From assembly GCF_014196625.1 (NCBI RefSeq), contig NZ_JACIDZ010000001.1, forward strand, positions 248,001-312,000: a DNA stretch of 64,000 nt. The letters run 5' to 3'. Below are positions 18,194 to 26,831 of the stretch, in pieces. The notes below the pieces were generated by a model. It searched no databases. It was not told the DNA's origin and worked only from the letters and a program-made list of their open reading frames with translations. Each line of letters begins with the position of its first letter. The stretch's first letter is position 1. Source of the DNA: Martelella radicis (GTDB lineage Bacteria > Pseudomonadota > Alphaproteobacteria > Rhizobiales > Rhizobiaceae). The position numbers were made by a program, and so were the translations under genes.

Positions 18194-19360
18194 TTGCATT
18201 TGCAGAACGCGGACGAAACGAAAGCCTCCCTGACGGTTACGCCCGGCGACGGCGGAACGGACACGACCCTTCGTCTGGAAGGGTTCTGGACGGTTCGCAA
18301 TGCGCGCCCGCTGAGCGGCGAGATCGATCAGCTTCGCGGACGGCTGAAAGGGCAGGGCGGCAAGGCCGTCGTCGACCTTTCGGGGCTCGAGCGGCTTGAT
18401 ACCGCCGGCGCCTGGCTGGTGCGCGAGGTGCAGGCCGAATGCCGGGATGCCGGTTTTGACACCGAAGTCGCAGGAATGGACGCGCGCGTGTCCGACCTGA
18501 TGGAGGCGATCCCGGAAACATTGCCGGAGCCGGAGAAAACGGAGACGCCGCGCCAGAGCCTGCCGGAAATCATTCTCGATCCGGTCGGCAAGTCGGCCGC
18601 CATGGGCGCGCGGGACGTCTACCGCGGCGTCGGCTATTTCGGCGCGCTGTTTCTCGGCCTGAAGGCGCTGCTTTCGAAGGGCGGCGGCGTCAACATGGCC
18701 GCCATTACGGCGCAGCTCGACCATATGGGTGTGCGGGCCGTGCCGATCATCGCGCTGATGTCGTTCCTCGTCGGCGCCATCATTGCCCAGCAGGGCGCGT
18801 TCCAGCTCAGCTATTTCGGCGCCGAACTCTTCGTCGTCGACCTTGTCGGCATCCTGCAGCTTCGCGAAATCGGCGTGCTCCTGACCGCGATCATGATTGC
18901 CGGGCGTTCCGGCAGCGCGATCACGGCCGAGATCGGCGCCATGCGCATGCGCGAGGAAATCGACGCGCTCAGGGTGATGGGCTTCGATCCGGTATCGGTT
19001 CTGGTGTTTCCGCGCATGGTGGCGCTGCTGATCGCGCTGCCGCTTCTGACCATTCTCGCCAATTTTGCCGCGCTCTCGGGCGCTGTCGTGGTGCTCGATC
19101 TCTATTCCGGCATCACGCTCGAGACCTTCATGCAGCGCTTTCACGAGGCCGTCGATATGGCGGACGTGATCTCGGGCATGCTGAAGGCCCCGGTCATGGC
19201 GCTGATCATCGCCATCATCGCGGCTCTTGAGGGCATGAAGGTCGGCGGCAGTGCCGAATCGCTCGGCCAGAAGGTCACGGCCTCGGTGGTGAAGTCGATT
19301 TTTGTCGTCATTCTCGCCGATGGCATCTTCGCCATTTTCTACGCAGCGATCGATTATTGA
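18194..19360 (+). CDS. mlaE: MlaE-type lipid ABC transporter permease with STAS domain
   Basis: The 388-residue inner-membrane permease carries an N-terminal STAS domain (about 20-115, ending in RLDTAGAWLVREV) fused to a MlaE/YrbE permease (about 135-388, with FLVGAIIAQQGAFQL and the glycine-rich AGRSGSAITAEIGAMR). In Mla-type systems the permease works with an ATPase (MlaF) and an MCE protein (MlaD) to move phospholipids between the membranes. The separate STAS protein MlaB is here part of the permease. The start is TTG at 18194 or at 18200, both in frame. It overlaps no gene upstream and heads a four-gene operon. Confidence 0.9.
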   Translation: MHLQNADETKASLTVTPGDGGTDTTLRLEGFWTVRNARPLSGEIDQLRGRLKGQGGKAVVDLSGLERLDTAGAWLVREVQAECRDAGFDTEVAGMDARVSDLMEAIPETLPEPEKTETPRQSLPEIILDPVGKSAAMGARDVYRGVGYFGALFLGLKALLSKGGGVNMAAITAQLDHMGVRAVPIIALMSFLVGAIIAQQGAFQLSYFGAELFVVDLVGILQLREIGVLLTAIMIAGRSGSAITAEIGAMRMREEIDALRVMGFDPVSVLVFPRMVALLIALPLLTILANFAALSGAVVVLDLYSGITLETFMQRFHEAVDMADVISGMLKAPVMALIIAIIAALEGMKVGGSAESLGQKVTASVVKSIFVVILADGIFAIFYAAIDY

Positions 19361-19370
19361 GGAGCAGGCG

Positions 19371-20189
19371 GTGAACGGCGAAGTCGAAAACAGAACGGAA
19401 GATGGCCGCGAAACCATTTTGAGCGTGCGCGGGCTGACCGTCGGTTTCGGCGGGCCGACCGTGCTCGAAAACCTCGACCTCGACGTCTATCGCGGCGAGA
19501 TCCTCGGCTTTGTCGGCGGCTCGGGCACGGGCAAGTCGGTGCTGATGCGCACCGTGCTGCGGCTGAATGCGCGTCAGGCAGGAACGATCTCGATCTTCGG
19601 CAGGGATTTTGACAATCTGAGTTTCGACGACAGGCTGGCCGTCGATATGCGCGTCGGCGTCCTGTTCCAGCAGGGCGCGCTGTTTTCCGGCCTCACCGTT
19701 CTGGAAAACGTCCAGGTGCCGATGCGCGAGTATCTCGATCTGCCCAAGGCGATGATGGATGATCTGGCACGGCTGAAGATCGAGATGGTGGGTTTAAGGC
19801 CGGAGGCGGCCGAGCGTTATCCGGCCGAGCTTTCCGGCGGGATGATCAAGCGTGCGGCGCTTGCCCGCGCGCTTGCGCTCGACCCGGATCTCGTGTTTCT
19901 CGATGAGCCGACCTCCGGTCTCGATCCGATCGGTGCTGCCGAGTTCGATGAACTGATCGGCCGGTTGCGTGACACGCTCGGCCTTACGGTCTATATGGTG
20001 ACTCATGACCTCGACAGCTTGCACGCCGTGTGTGACAGGATCGCGGTGCTCGGAAAGAAGAAGGTGCTGGTCGAGGGAACGCTCGACAAGATGCTCGCCT
20101 TCGATGACCCGTGGGTCCAGAGTTATTTCAGGGGCAAGAGGTCCCGCGCTATTTTCGAAAACGCCGCAGATGGCCAACAACAGCGTTGA
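19371..20189 (+). CDS. mlaF: MlaF-type ABC transporter ATP-binding protein
   Basis: The 272-residue ATPase has Walker A GGSGTGKS, signature LSGGMIKRAALARAL, Walker B FLDEPTSGLD and the switch histidine in VTHDLDS. The GTG start at 19371 has GAGGAGC about six bases before it and lies ten bases past the mlaE stop. An ATG at 19302 inside mlaE lacks such a site. It couples ATP hydrolysis to lipid movement by the adjacent MlaE and MlaD. Confidence 0.92.
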   Translation: MNGEVENRTEDGRETILSVRGLTVGFGGPTVLENLDLDVYRGEILGFVGGSGTGKSVLMRTVLRLNARQAGTISIFGRDFDNLSFDDRLAVDMRVGVLFQQGALFSGLTVLENVQVPMREYLDLPKAMMDDLARLKIEMVGLRPEAAERYPAELSGGMIKRAALARALALDPDLVFLDEPTSGLDPIGAAEFDELIGRLRDTLGLTVYMVTHDLDSLHAVCDRIAVLGKKKVLVEGTLDKMLAFDDPWVQSYFRGKRSRAIFENAADGQQQR

Positions 20190-20198
20190 CGGGCAGGC

Positions 20199-21569
20199 AT
20201 GGAAACCAAAGCTAACTATACCATTGTCGGTTTTTTCGTATTGCTGGTGCTGGCCTCGGCCGCCGGCTTCGTCTTCTGGCTGCAGGAATATGGCCGGCAG
20301 GGCCCGATTGCCGAACTGATCGTGCGCATTCCGGGCTCAGCCAACGGCCTCTCCGTCGGCTCCGCGGTCCGCTTCAACGGCATTCAGGTCGGCTCGATCA
20401 AGGCCCTGGAAATTGACCCGCAGGACCCGCGCTTCACCATCGCGCGCACCATGGTGAAGGCCGACACGCCGGTGCACGACAGCACCACCGCCAAGCTCGA
20501 GCTGCAGGGGCTGACGGGAACGGGCTATATCGAGCTCGCCGCGAACGGACAGGATGGCCCCAACATCCTTCAGGAAGCGCTGAAAAACGACAAGCCTGCC
20601 GAACTGACCGCTGACAAGTCGAGCCTTTCCAACCTGCTGACGACGGCCGACCGGATCATGAAACGCATCGATTCGACAGCGAGCGACGTGCAGAAACTGG
20701 TGGAGGATGTAAGCCCGACGCTGACAAAGACGGTCGGCAATGTCGAGACCTTCACAGCGGCGCTTGCGGACAATTCAGACGAGATCGGCGATTTTCTCGA
20801 GACCGTCGGCAAATTGTCGCGCACGGTCGACAGTCTTTCGGGACGCCTCGAGACCACGGTCGATTCGCTCGACAAGGTGATCAAGGCGGTCAATCCGGAG
20901 GAAGTCGCGAGCATCATCAACAATGCCAACACGATCACCGGCAATGTCGCGGTGGCTTCGAAGAATCTTGACGATGTGATCGCCAAGTTCTCCGAAGCGG
21001 TAGAGAGCTACAGCACCTTCGGCGATCAGGCGTTCGACGTGTTCAAGAAGGTCGACGCGATTGTCTCGGCAATCGATGCCAACAAGGTCGGTACCTCCGT
21101 CGACGATCTTGCGGTCGTGATGGCCGACGCCAAAGAGGCGGTCGCCTCGATCCGCGATGTTGCCGACAGCGTCAATGCGAAGACTGAGAACATCGACACG
21201 GCGATCGACAATATCTCCGAGCTTTCGGCCAAGCTCAACGAGGCATCCTCCCGCGTCAACGACGTTCTTGTGAAGGTCGACAACCTGCTGGGGTCCGACA
21301 ATGTCGAATCGCTTTCGGATCAGGCGCGCCAGACGCTTACGGCGGTGCAGGAAGCTGCTGAAACGCTCAATGCCCGGATCGGTCCGATCACCGCCAATCT
21401 CGAAAACTTCTCGGGCTCAGGCCTGCGCGATGTCCGCGCGCTGGTTTCCGATACCCGCAGGACGGTGGACAACCTCAACCGGACGATCAACTCGATCAGC
21501 AACGATCCGCAGCAGTTCATCTTCGGCACGGACTCAATGAAGACCTATGACGGTCGCAACCGCTACTGA
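20199..21569 (+). CDS. mlaD: MCE-domain protein (MlaD type)
   Basis: The 456-residue protein has one N-terminal membrane segment (about 6-29), one MCE domain (about 39-117, with GLSVGSAVRFNGIQVG) and a long C-terminal region of about 300 residues. That region is rich in coiled-coil heptads with repeated DNL, TVDSL and SVDD-type patterns, suggesting an extended periplasmic rod as in longer MCE proteins. It binds lipids between the membranes. The start is ATG, nine bases after mlaF. Confidence 0.9.
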   Translation: METKANYTIVGFFVLLVLASAAGFVFWLQEYGRQGPIAELIVRIPGSANGLSVGSAVRFNGIQVGSIKALEIDPQDPRFTIARTMVKADTPVHDSTTAKLELQGLTGTGYIELAANGQDGPNILQEALKNDKPAELTADKSSLSNLLTTADRIMKRIDSTASDVQKLVEDVSPTLTKTVGNVETFTAALADNSDEIGDFLETVGKLSRTVDSLSGRLETTVDSLDKVIKAVNPEEVASIINNANTITGNVAVASKNLDDVIAKFSEAVESYSTFGDQAFDVFKKVDAIVSAIDANKVGTSVDDLAVVMADAKEAVASIRDVADSVNAKTENIDTAIDNISELSAKLNEASSRVNDVLVKVDNLLGSDNVESLSDQARQTLTAVQEAAETLNARIGPITANLENFSGSGLRDVRALVSDTRRTVDNLNRTINSISNDPQQFIFGTDSMKTYDGRNRY

Positions 21570-21729
21570 GGTGCAAAGCCTGGTTGTGGCCGTGGGCGGG
21601 GCGGTGACTGACGCGCGCATGAAAGCAGGGCCGGGCGCGAGAAAGTCGCTTTCGAGACCTTTGCAATCCCGTCCTTATGCCTTACTTCATTGAATTGAAT
21701 GGATTAGTAAGTCCCAGGAAGGACAAGGA

Positions 21730-22359
21730 ATGTTTTTTGCCGCGACAGAGAGAGCCAGCGCCCTGGCGGGTCCGCTTGTCGGGCTCAGTCTCCTCGTGGC
21801 AGGGCTGAGCGGCTGCGCGCTTCGTCCGCCAAGCGACACGTTCGACTTGACGGCCAAGGCTGCGGCGAGTGAAATGAGCGCCAATCGCGCACGCACCGCG
21901 CGGCTTCAACTCCTGGTCCCCGCACCATCGGCCATTCAGGTGCTCGACAATCGCGGCATCGTCGTCAGGCTTTCCGGCTCCGAACTGCGCTATCTGAAAA
22001 ACGCTCAATGGAGCGATCTCCTTCCCGCCGTGGTTCAGGCGCGCCTGGTTGCCGGGCTGGAGAATACCGGTCTCTTCGGCGGTGTCGGCATGCCGGGGCA
22101 GGGGCTTGCGATCGATTACCAGGTGGTGGTGGAAATCCGGGAATTCGCCATCGACGCGGCAGGGCCAGGCACGGCCGATGTCAAGCTTTCGGTCAAGCTT
22201 CTCGATGACCGCACCGGCGTCGTCAGGGCCCAGCGCCTGTTTGAAAGCAGCGTCGGCGTCAATTCCTCTGCGTCGAGCGGCGTCCTTGTCGCTGCACTCG
22301 ACAAGGCCTTCGCGGACGTGCAGGCGGACATTGTCAGCTGGATCGCCGCAACGCTCTGA
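21730..22359 (+). CDS. ABC-type transport auxiliary lipoprotein (PqiC-like)
   Basis: The 209-residue lipoprotein has a lipobox LSGC at about residues 29-32, followed by an ABC-type transport auxiliary component domain (YajI/PqiC-type, about 40-205). These lipoproteins act with MCE transporters, probably anchored in the outer membrane. The position 160 bp after the MCE gene on the same strand supports an operon. The ATG is preceded by AAGGACAAGG. The fold assignment is by pattern and context. Confidence 0.8.
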   Translation: MFFAATERASALAGPLVGLSLLVAGLSGCALRPPSDTFDLTAKAAASEMSANRARTARLQLLVPAPSAIQVLDNRGIVVRLSGSELRYLKNAQWSDLLPAVVQARLVAGLENTGLFGGVGMPGQGLAIDYQVVVEIREFAIDAAGPGTADVKLSVKLLDDRTGVVRAQRLFESSVGVNSSASSGVLVAALDKAFADVQADIVSWIAATL

Positions 22360-22383
22360 GTCCTGACACGTGTTCCCTGTCTG

Positions 22384-23442
22384 TCAGATGCGACGGAAGA
22401 CCGGGCTTTTGATCCTGTCCTCGTCGGCCGCCGTCAGGAATTTTTCGGTGAAAATACCTTCCTCGAACAGGAAGCCGCGCATCAGCGTGCGGATTGTCGC
22501 CTCGATCATCGGCGGCGGGCCGCATAGATAAGCTGTCATGTCGGCAAAACCGTCGGGAAAGGCGCGCTGCAGCGCCTCGTGGATAAAGCCGGTCTCGCCC
22601 TGCCAGTCATCGCCCAGGTCAGGCTCGGAGAGGGCTGGTACGTAGCGGAAATTGGCGTGTTCGGCGGCAAGCGTTTCGAACAGGTCGCGGTAATAGAGAT
22701 CCTTCAGGCCACGCGCGCCATGGAAGAGATAGACGGGTTCGTCCCAGCCGTTTTCCAGAAGCTCGAGCACCATGGATTTCGGGCTTGAAAGCCCGCTGCC
22801 GCCGCCGATGAAGATCTGCGTTCCGCCGCGCGAGCGACGTGTGAAGAATTGGCCGTAAGGACCCGTGAAGGAAAGATGATCTCCCTCTTTCAGCGTCTCG
22901 TGCAGAAGCGGCGTGGCCTTGCCGCCCGGCACCTTGCGGACGTTCAGCTCGATCGTCGCGCCGTCCTTCGGGCTGGAGGCGATGGAGAAGGCGCGCGGTC
23001 CTTCGACCCCCGGTATGGTCAGGTTGATATACTGACCCGGCTGGAAGCGAATCGGCTCGCCGTCGATTGCAAGCCAGATGCCCTTGATGTCGGGAGTGAG
23101 GTCGACGATCCTTGCAACGGTCGCGGTGAAATCGTTGATCGGGATGTGCTCCGCATCCTCATCCTCGTCAATCTCCGCCTCGATCACGACGTCTTCCGTC
23201 AGCCGTGCGCAACAGGCAAGCGTCTTGCCGTCCTCCCGCTCGAAATCCATGAGCGCGAAAGAGGAAGCGTCGGCATGGTCGACCTCGCCCTCCAGCACAT
23301 CGACCTTGCAGGTTCCGCAAAGCCCGTGGCCGCAGGCATGCGGCAGCCAGATGCCCTGTCTGAGACAGGCATCGAGGATCGTCTGGTCCTCGCGGACGTC
23401 GATGGTTTCGCCGATCGGCTCGACGGTCAGCCTGAAGGCCAT
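22384..23442 (-). CDS. dmpP: Phenol hydroxylase reductase component (DmpP)
   Basis: The 352-residue reductase passes electrons from NADH to the diiron oxygenase of phenol hydroxylase. It has an N-terminal 2Fe-2S ferredoxin domain (about 1-95, cysteines in ACGHGLCGTC plus CC at about 77-78), an FAD domain with RAFSIAS, and a NAD-binding domain with GGGSGLSSPKSM and AYLCGPPPMIEA. The order and length match DmpP/MhpP. It ends the six-gene dmp operon, 86 bp after dmpO, with a strong hairpin in the gap. No dmpQ-like ferredoxin follows. Confidence 0.94.
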   Translation of the reverse strand: MAFRLTVEPIGETIDVREDQTILDACLRQGIWLPHACGHGLCGTCKVDVLEGEVDHADASSFALMDFEREDGKTLACCARLTEDVVIEAEIDEDEDAEHIPINDFTATVARIVDLTPDIKGIWLAIDGEPIRFQPGQYINLTIPGVEGPRAFSIASSPKDGATIELNVRKVPGGKATPLLHETLKEGDHLSFTGPYGQFFTRRSRGGTQIFIGGGSGLSSPKSMVLELLENGWDEPVYLFHGARGLKDLYYRDLFETLAAEHANFRYVPALSEPDLGDDWQGETGFIHEALQRAFPDGFADMTAYLCGPPPMIEATIRTLMRGFLFEEGIFTEKFLTAADEDRIKSPVFRRI

Positions 23443-23467
23443 GGGGCGCCTCTCTCACATTCCCTGC

Positions 23468-23500
23468 GAGAGCATTGCCGGCGTTGCCGGAAATGCTCTC
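23468..23500. promoter_or_regulatory. Hairpin in the dmpO-dmpP gap
   Basis: GAGAGCATT pairs with AATGCTCTC and CCGG with CCGG inside it, around a five-base loop. That makes 13 pairs broken by one G-A mismatch. There is no run of T, so it may act as an RNA processing or stability element that sets the ratio of reductase to oxygenase. Confidence 0.55.
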
Positions 23501-23528
23501 CATAAGCGATTGCCTTTGAACGACTGTC

Positions 23529-23900
23529 CTAGACGGTCGCCACGCCGCCAACACCGGAAAGGCCCGGCGTCCAGAAACGGATCAGCGACTTGTGGCCGAT
23601 CCCGTTGTCGGCGAGCGATTTCTCCGGATCGGGATGGGCTTCCTTGCCGTCGATCGTCCAGCGCACCGTGCTCCAGTCGATCTTCTCGAAATCGGGGTGC
23701 ATGCCGTAATAGGTCGGCAGGATCTGGCTGAGGATAGCGCCGAAGGGCATGTCCGGGGGCAGGGGAAAGGCGATTGCGGCGCAGAACATCAGATGTTCTT
23801 CCCAGTGGATATAGACGAGTTGGTTGCCGTGGAAATTCTCCAGCCGGTCGCGGATTTCGACCTTTTCGGCATAATCGGGGTCAAGAGCGACAACGCCCAT
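23529..23900 (-). CDS. dmpO: Phenol hydroxylase subunit DmpO
   Basis: The 123-residue small (gamma) subunit of the phenol hydroxylase oxygenase packs against the large subunit in the (alpha-beta-gamma)2 core. The N-terminus MGVVALDPDYAEKVEIRD and the centre LVYIHWEEHLMFCAAIAFPL, with FGAILSQILPTYYGMHPDF, are characteristic. GGAGG lies before the ATG on the minus strand. It sits between dmpN and dmpP in the usual order. Confidence 0.93.
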   Translation of the reverse strand: MGVVALDPDYAEKVEIRDRLENFHGNQLVYIHWEEHLMFCAAIAFPLPPDMPFGAILSQILPTYYGMHPDFEKIDWSTVRWTIDGKEAHPDPEKSLADNGIGHKSLIRFWTPGLSGVGGVATV

Positions 23901-23972
23901 GGTTTCCTCCTTGAAAAACGAAATGAAGCCTTTCCCGGCGCGCGCGGCGCCGGGCGGATGCGGCGGGCGGGC

Positions 23973-25487
23973 CTATTCGGCCGCCACCCGGGCGCGTTCG
24001 TTCTGCCATTCCTCCCAGAGCTTCTGGTCGGGGGAGACGGACTGGTCCATGTTGTCGGCGCCGACATTCATGTTGTACCACTTCAAGACGTCGCCGAGAT
24101 CGGCCCCGCCGCAATGGCCCTGGAAGATCTGGTGCACGGGCAGCCAGGCCTGGGCGTATTTCTCCGGCTCGTGATCGAAGATGTCCTTGCAGCCGTCCGA
24201 GCAGAAGTGGTAGCGCTCGCCCTTGTAGGTGCTTTCGCGGAACGAGATCGTGTTCGGATCGCCGGGCTCGGTGTAGCCCATGGGGATCTGGCAGCAATTG
24301 CAGAGCTGCGGCAGGGCATTGTTGTAGAAGCGCTTGCCGTCCGCCTCCATCTTCCGCCACTGCTCGTAGCGCGGGCGGTAATACTTGTCGAAGCTGTCCG
24401 GATATTTCTCCGAAAGCCAGCCCATCTCCTGAGCATCCGGCAGCCAGGTGTGGAAGGCCGCGGCCTGGGTGTAGTTGTAGAAGATCGACCAGTTCTGGTG
24501 CGAAAGGTGGTCGGCTTCCGCGGTCGCCTGCTCGTGATATTTGGGCGGACGCAGGCCGTAGCGGGCGAGATCCTCGAAAAGCGCGCCGCCGGCCTGGACG
24601 AAGTAGATCTCCCAGGCTTCCTTCCACGACATGATGCGCTTGGGCAGCATGTAGTCCATCATCATCGCGACGAGGCTCAGCACCTTGTAGCCGCGCCAAA
24701 ACCACTTATCGACCCAGCGCTGCACGATCGGCAGGTTGTCGGGGTGCTGTTCCAGCAGGAACTTGATCACCTCGATGCCGAGCGTCATGTGCCGGCTTTC
24801 GTCCGACTGGGCGGAAAAGCCGAAGGTGACGGTCGCCATGTCGCCATTATAGGCCGCGCCCGACATGAAGGGCACGAACAGAAGGTTGGTCAACACATAT
24901 TCGAAGGCGAAGCCGATCGCGATCATGAATTCGAACGGGCCGGCGGTGCGGGCATCGTCGAAGAAGGACTTCGGCACGGACAGGTACCAGACCCGGTCAT
25001 GCATATGCGGGAATTCGTGCAGGCCGTCGAAGAACTTGTTGTAGTGCGAGATCGTGTGAATTTGCGTCTGGGCGTGGCGCAGTTCGTCGAGCGACTGCAT
25101 CTGCGCGGCGATGCGCGGACCGACGCCCGGCAATTGCCGGCCGGCATGGGCGAAGCCGCGGTGCGCCTGGTATTCAAGCGGCGACACGCCGGTCAGAAAC
25201 AGTTTCACCGCGTTCAGGTAGCGCGCCTCCGAAAGGCCGAGCTGGCCGTTGTTCTGGGCGAAGCTGTCGAGGACGGCGTAGAGCTTGCGCTCCTTTTCCG
25301 ACTGGAATTTCCAGTAGGCATCCATGGTGAGCCTGAAGGGATCCTGCCACTTGTCCCAGTCGCGGATCTTGATGCCCTCGAAGGTCGCCTCGGGGAAGAC
25401 CTTGTCCATCGGCTGATAGCTGGTCTGCCAGTCGAGGCCGCGGGTGAGAAGCGCATAGCGCTGCTTGAGGCCGAGTTTCTTTGCCAT
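23973..25487 (-). CDS. dmpN: Phenol hydroxylase large (diiron) subunit DmpN
   Basis: The 504-residue oxygenase alpha subunit hydroxylates phenolic rings using a carboxylate-bridged diiron centre. All six ligands can be seen by motif: E105 (LEYQAHR), E135 and H138 (DELRH), E196 (FAFEY), E230 and H233 (DESRH). Their spacing matches methane and toluene monooxygenases. The C-terminal zinc site of phenol hydroxylases is present as CNCC (about 395) and CSDGC (about 430). The start has a GGGGAAAG site. It is intact and of normal length. Substrate range cannot be set from sequence. Confidence 0.96.
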   Translation of the reverse strand: MAKKLGLKQRYALLTRGLDWQTSYQPMDKVFPEATFEGIKIRDWDKWQDPFRLTMDAYWKFQSEKERKLYAVLDSFAQNNGQLGLSEARYLNAVKLFLTGVSPLEYQAHRGFAHAGRQLPGVGPRIAAQMQSLDELRHAQTQIHTISHYNKFFDGLHEFPHMHDRVWYLSVPKSFFDDARTAGPFEFMIAIGFAFEYVLTNLLFVPFMSGAAYNGDMATVTFGFSAQSDESRHMTLGIEVIKFLLEQHPDNLPIVQRWVDKWFWRGYKVLSLVAMMMDYMLPKRIMSWKEAWEIYFVQAGGALFEDLARYGLRPPKYHEQATAEADHLSHQNWSIFYNYTQAAAFHTWLPDAQEMGWLSEKYPDSFDKYYRPRYEQWRKMEADGKRFYNNALPQLCNCCQIPMGYTEPGDPNTISFRESTYKGERYHFCSDGCKDIFDHEPEKYAQAWLPVHQIFQGHCGGADLGDVLKWYNMNVGADNMDQSVSPDQKLWEEWQNERARVAAE

Positions 25488-25503
25488 TGTCTTCTTTCCC
25501 CTC

Positions 25504-25776
25504 TCAACGGTTCCAGGAGAGGGCGAAATAGTCGTCGTCCTCGTCCAGATTGCCGGCCATGGAAATCATGGTCAGATGAATTTCCTGCGGGTCCCATTCG
25601 CGCCCGATCTTTTCCGAAACGGTGGAGGCGCGGATGATGAGATCGCCGGCGCGGTCGAGCTTGAGCGCGCCGGGCATGGAGAGCGTTTCCACGCCCGGAT
25701 TGTCCTGCCGGATCGCGTCGGCGATCATCCGGCCGTCATTGGTGTCCTGAAGCGTGATCGATACGAGTTGTGCCAT
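25504..25776 (-). CDS. dmpM: Phenol hydroxylase effector protein DmpM
   Basis: This 90-residue coupling protein of the MmoB/DmpM family binds the oxygenase and times electron flow with substrate binding. It has no cofactor. The sequence VSITLQDTNDGRMIADAIRQ and the C-terminal DDYFALSW match the family. AGGAG precedes the ATG by seven bases. It lies 16 bp before dmpN and 12 bp after dmpL. Confidence 0.93.
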   Translation of the reverse strand: MAQLVSITLQDTNDGRMIADAIRQDNPGVETLSMPGALKLDRAGDLIIRASTVSEKIGREWDPQEIHLTMISMAGNLDEDDDYFALSWNR

Positions 25777-25788
25777 GTCGGTTCTCCT

Positions 25789-26787
25789 TCAGGCGGCCAG
25801 GCCGAGGCGACCGGCACGGCCGTCGAGCTCGGAAACGAGGTCGGCAAGCGCCGGCTTTCCCGCGTCGCCCAGAACATGATCGGCGAGCGGCGTCAGCGCC
25901 TCGGCGGTGCGGTCGCGCCAGAAGCGGTACCATTCACCGGCGAGATGCGTATTGGTATCGCTCTCCTCGGCGGCCCGGCGGATCACGGCGTCGGCCCAGC
26001 GGCTCTGATCGGCATACCACTCGACCATGAACTCTGTGACCATCGAGACGGCGGTCCCGCCGTGCTTCTGGCCTTCCTCGTCGAACACGGTGTAGATCAG
26101 CGGGTAGACGAGGCCGTCGATGGCGAGGTTCTGCGCCACGAACAGCTCGAACCAGTCCTTGACCACCAGCGTGTCCTCGACCAGACGGCGCATGCCCTGC
26201 CAGTAGGGGGCGTTCAGCCATTTCTCCTTGGCCGCGTCGAGCGCCTCGCCCGTGCCGCCGGCCATGTCCATGCCGATCTGGCCGATCAGCTGGGCGATGC
26301 CGAGCTGATCGCCGGCCGCAAACATCGACGGCGCCGTCACCGCCGTGCCGTAGCCGCGATCGCAGATCTGGGTGGCGTTCATATTGGCGCCCCAGGCGAC
26401 ATGCCTAAGCGGCAGGAGATAGTCCTCCACCTTCTGCCGCCAGTCCGGCTCGATCTTGTCGAGCAGGCGACGCTTCTCGACAAAGTCGATATTGTGCTGG
26501 GCCGCCTCGCGCATGCCGGAGCGGGAGATGTTGTAGGTGGCGTAGTAGAACTGGCGCGGATCGCGCAGCGCGTACCAGTCGGCCATGACGATGGCGGTGC
26601 GGCGCGGGTCGTAGAGCTCCATGTCCGGCTCCCAGAAGGGCCGGTAGTGGAAATGCGCGGTGGCCTGAACGTCCAGCATGCCCTCTTCATAGCGGCTTGC
26701 CGGACGGTCCTCGCCGAAGCGGCGGGCAATATGGCCGAAAGTCTGGCGGCGCGGCGTCAGCTTCAGCGTCTTCAGATCGATGGACAA
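25789..26787 (-). CDS. dmpL: Phenol hydroxylase beta subunit DmpL
   Basis: The 332-residue beta subunit of the oxygenase has the same four-helix fold as the alpha subunit but lacks the diiron ligands, and it is structural. FHYRPFWEPDMELYDPRRTAI-type stretches and the N-terminus DLKTLKLTPRRQTFGHIARR identify it. The start is TTG at 26787, with GGAGGAG seven bases upstream on the minus strand and no nearby ATG. Position and length agree with dmpL. Confidence 0.94.
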   Translation of the reverse strand: MSIDLKTLKLTPRRQTFGHIARRFGEDRPASRYEEGMLDVQATAHFHYRPFWEPDMELYDPRRTAIVMADWYALRDPRQFYYATYNISRSGMREAAQHNIDFVEKRRLLDKIEPDWRQKVEDYLLPLRHVAWGANMNATQICDRGYGTAVTAPSMFAAGDQLGIAQLIGQIGMDMAGGTGEALDAAKEKWLNAPYWQGMRRLVEDTLVVKDWFELFVAQNLAIDGLVYPLIYTVFDEEGQKHGGTAVSMVTEFMVEWYADQSRWADAVIRRAAEESDTNTHLAGEWYRFWRDRTAEALTPLADHVLGDAGKPALADLVSELDGRAGRLGLAA

Positions 26788-26831
26788 GGGTTCTCCTCCC
26801 CGTTTGCCTGATTTTTCGAATGCGTTTGCGC

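Noticed and set aside
23592-25637. A 681-residue open frame on the plus strand opposite dmpN, dmpO and dmpM
   Set aside because: It lies across three well-supported genes, has no ribosome site or family features and is the sort of shadow frame expected in high-GC DNA.
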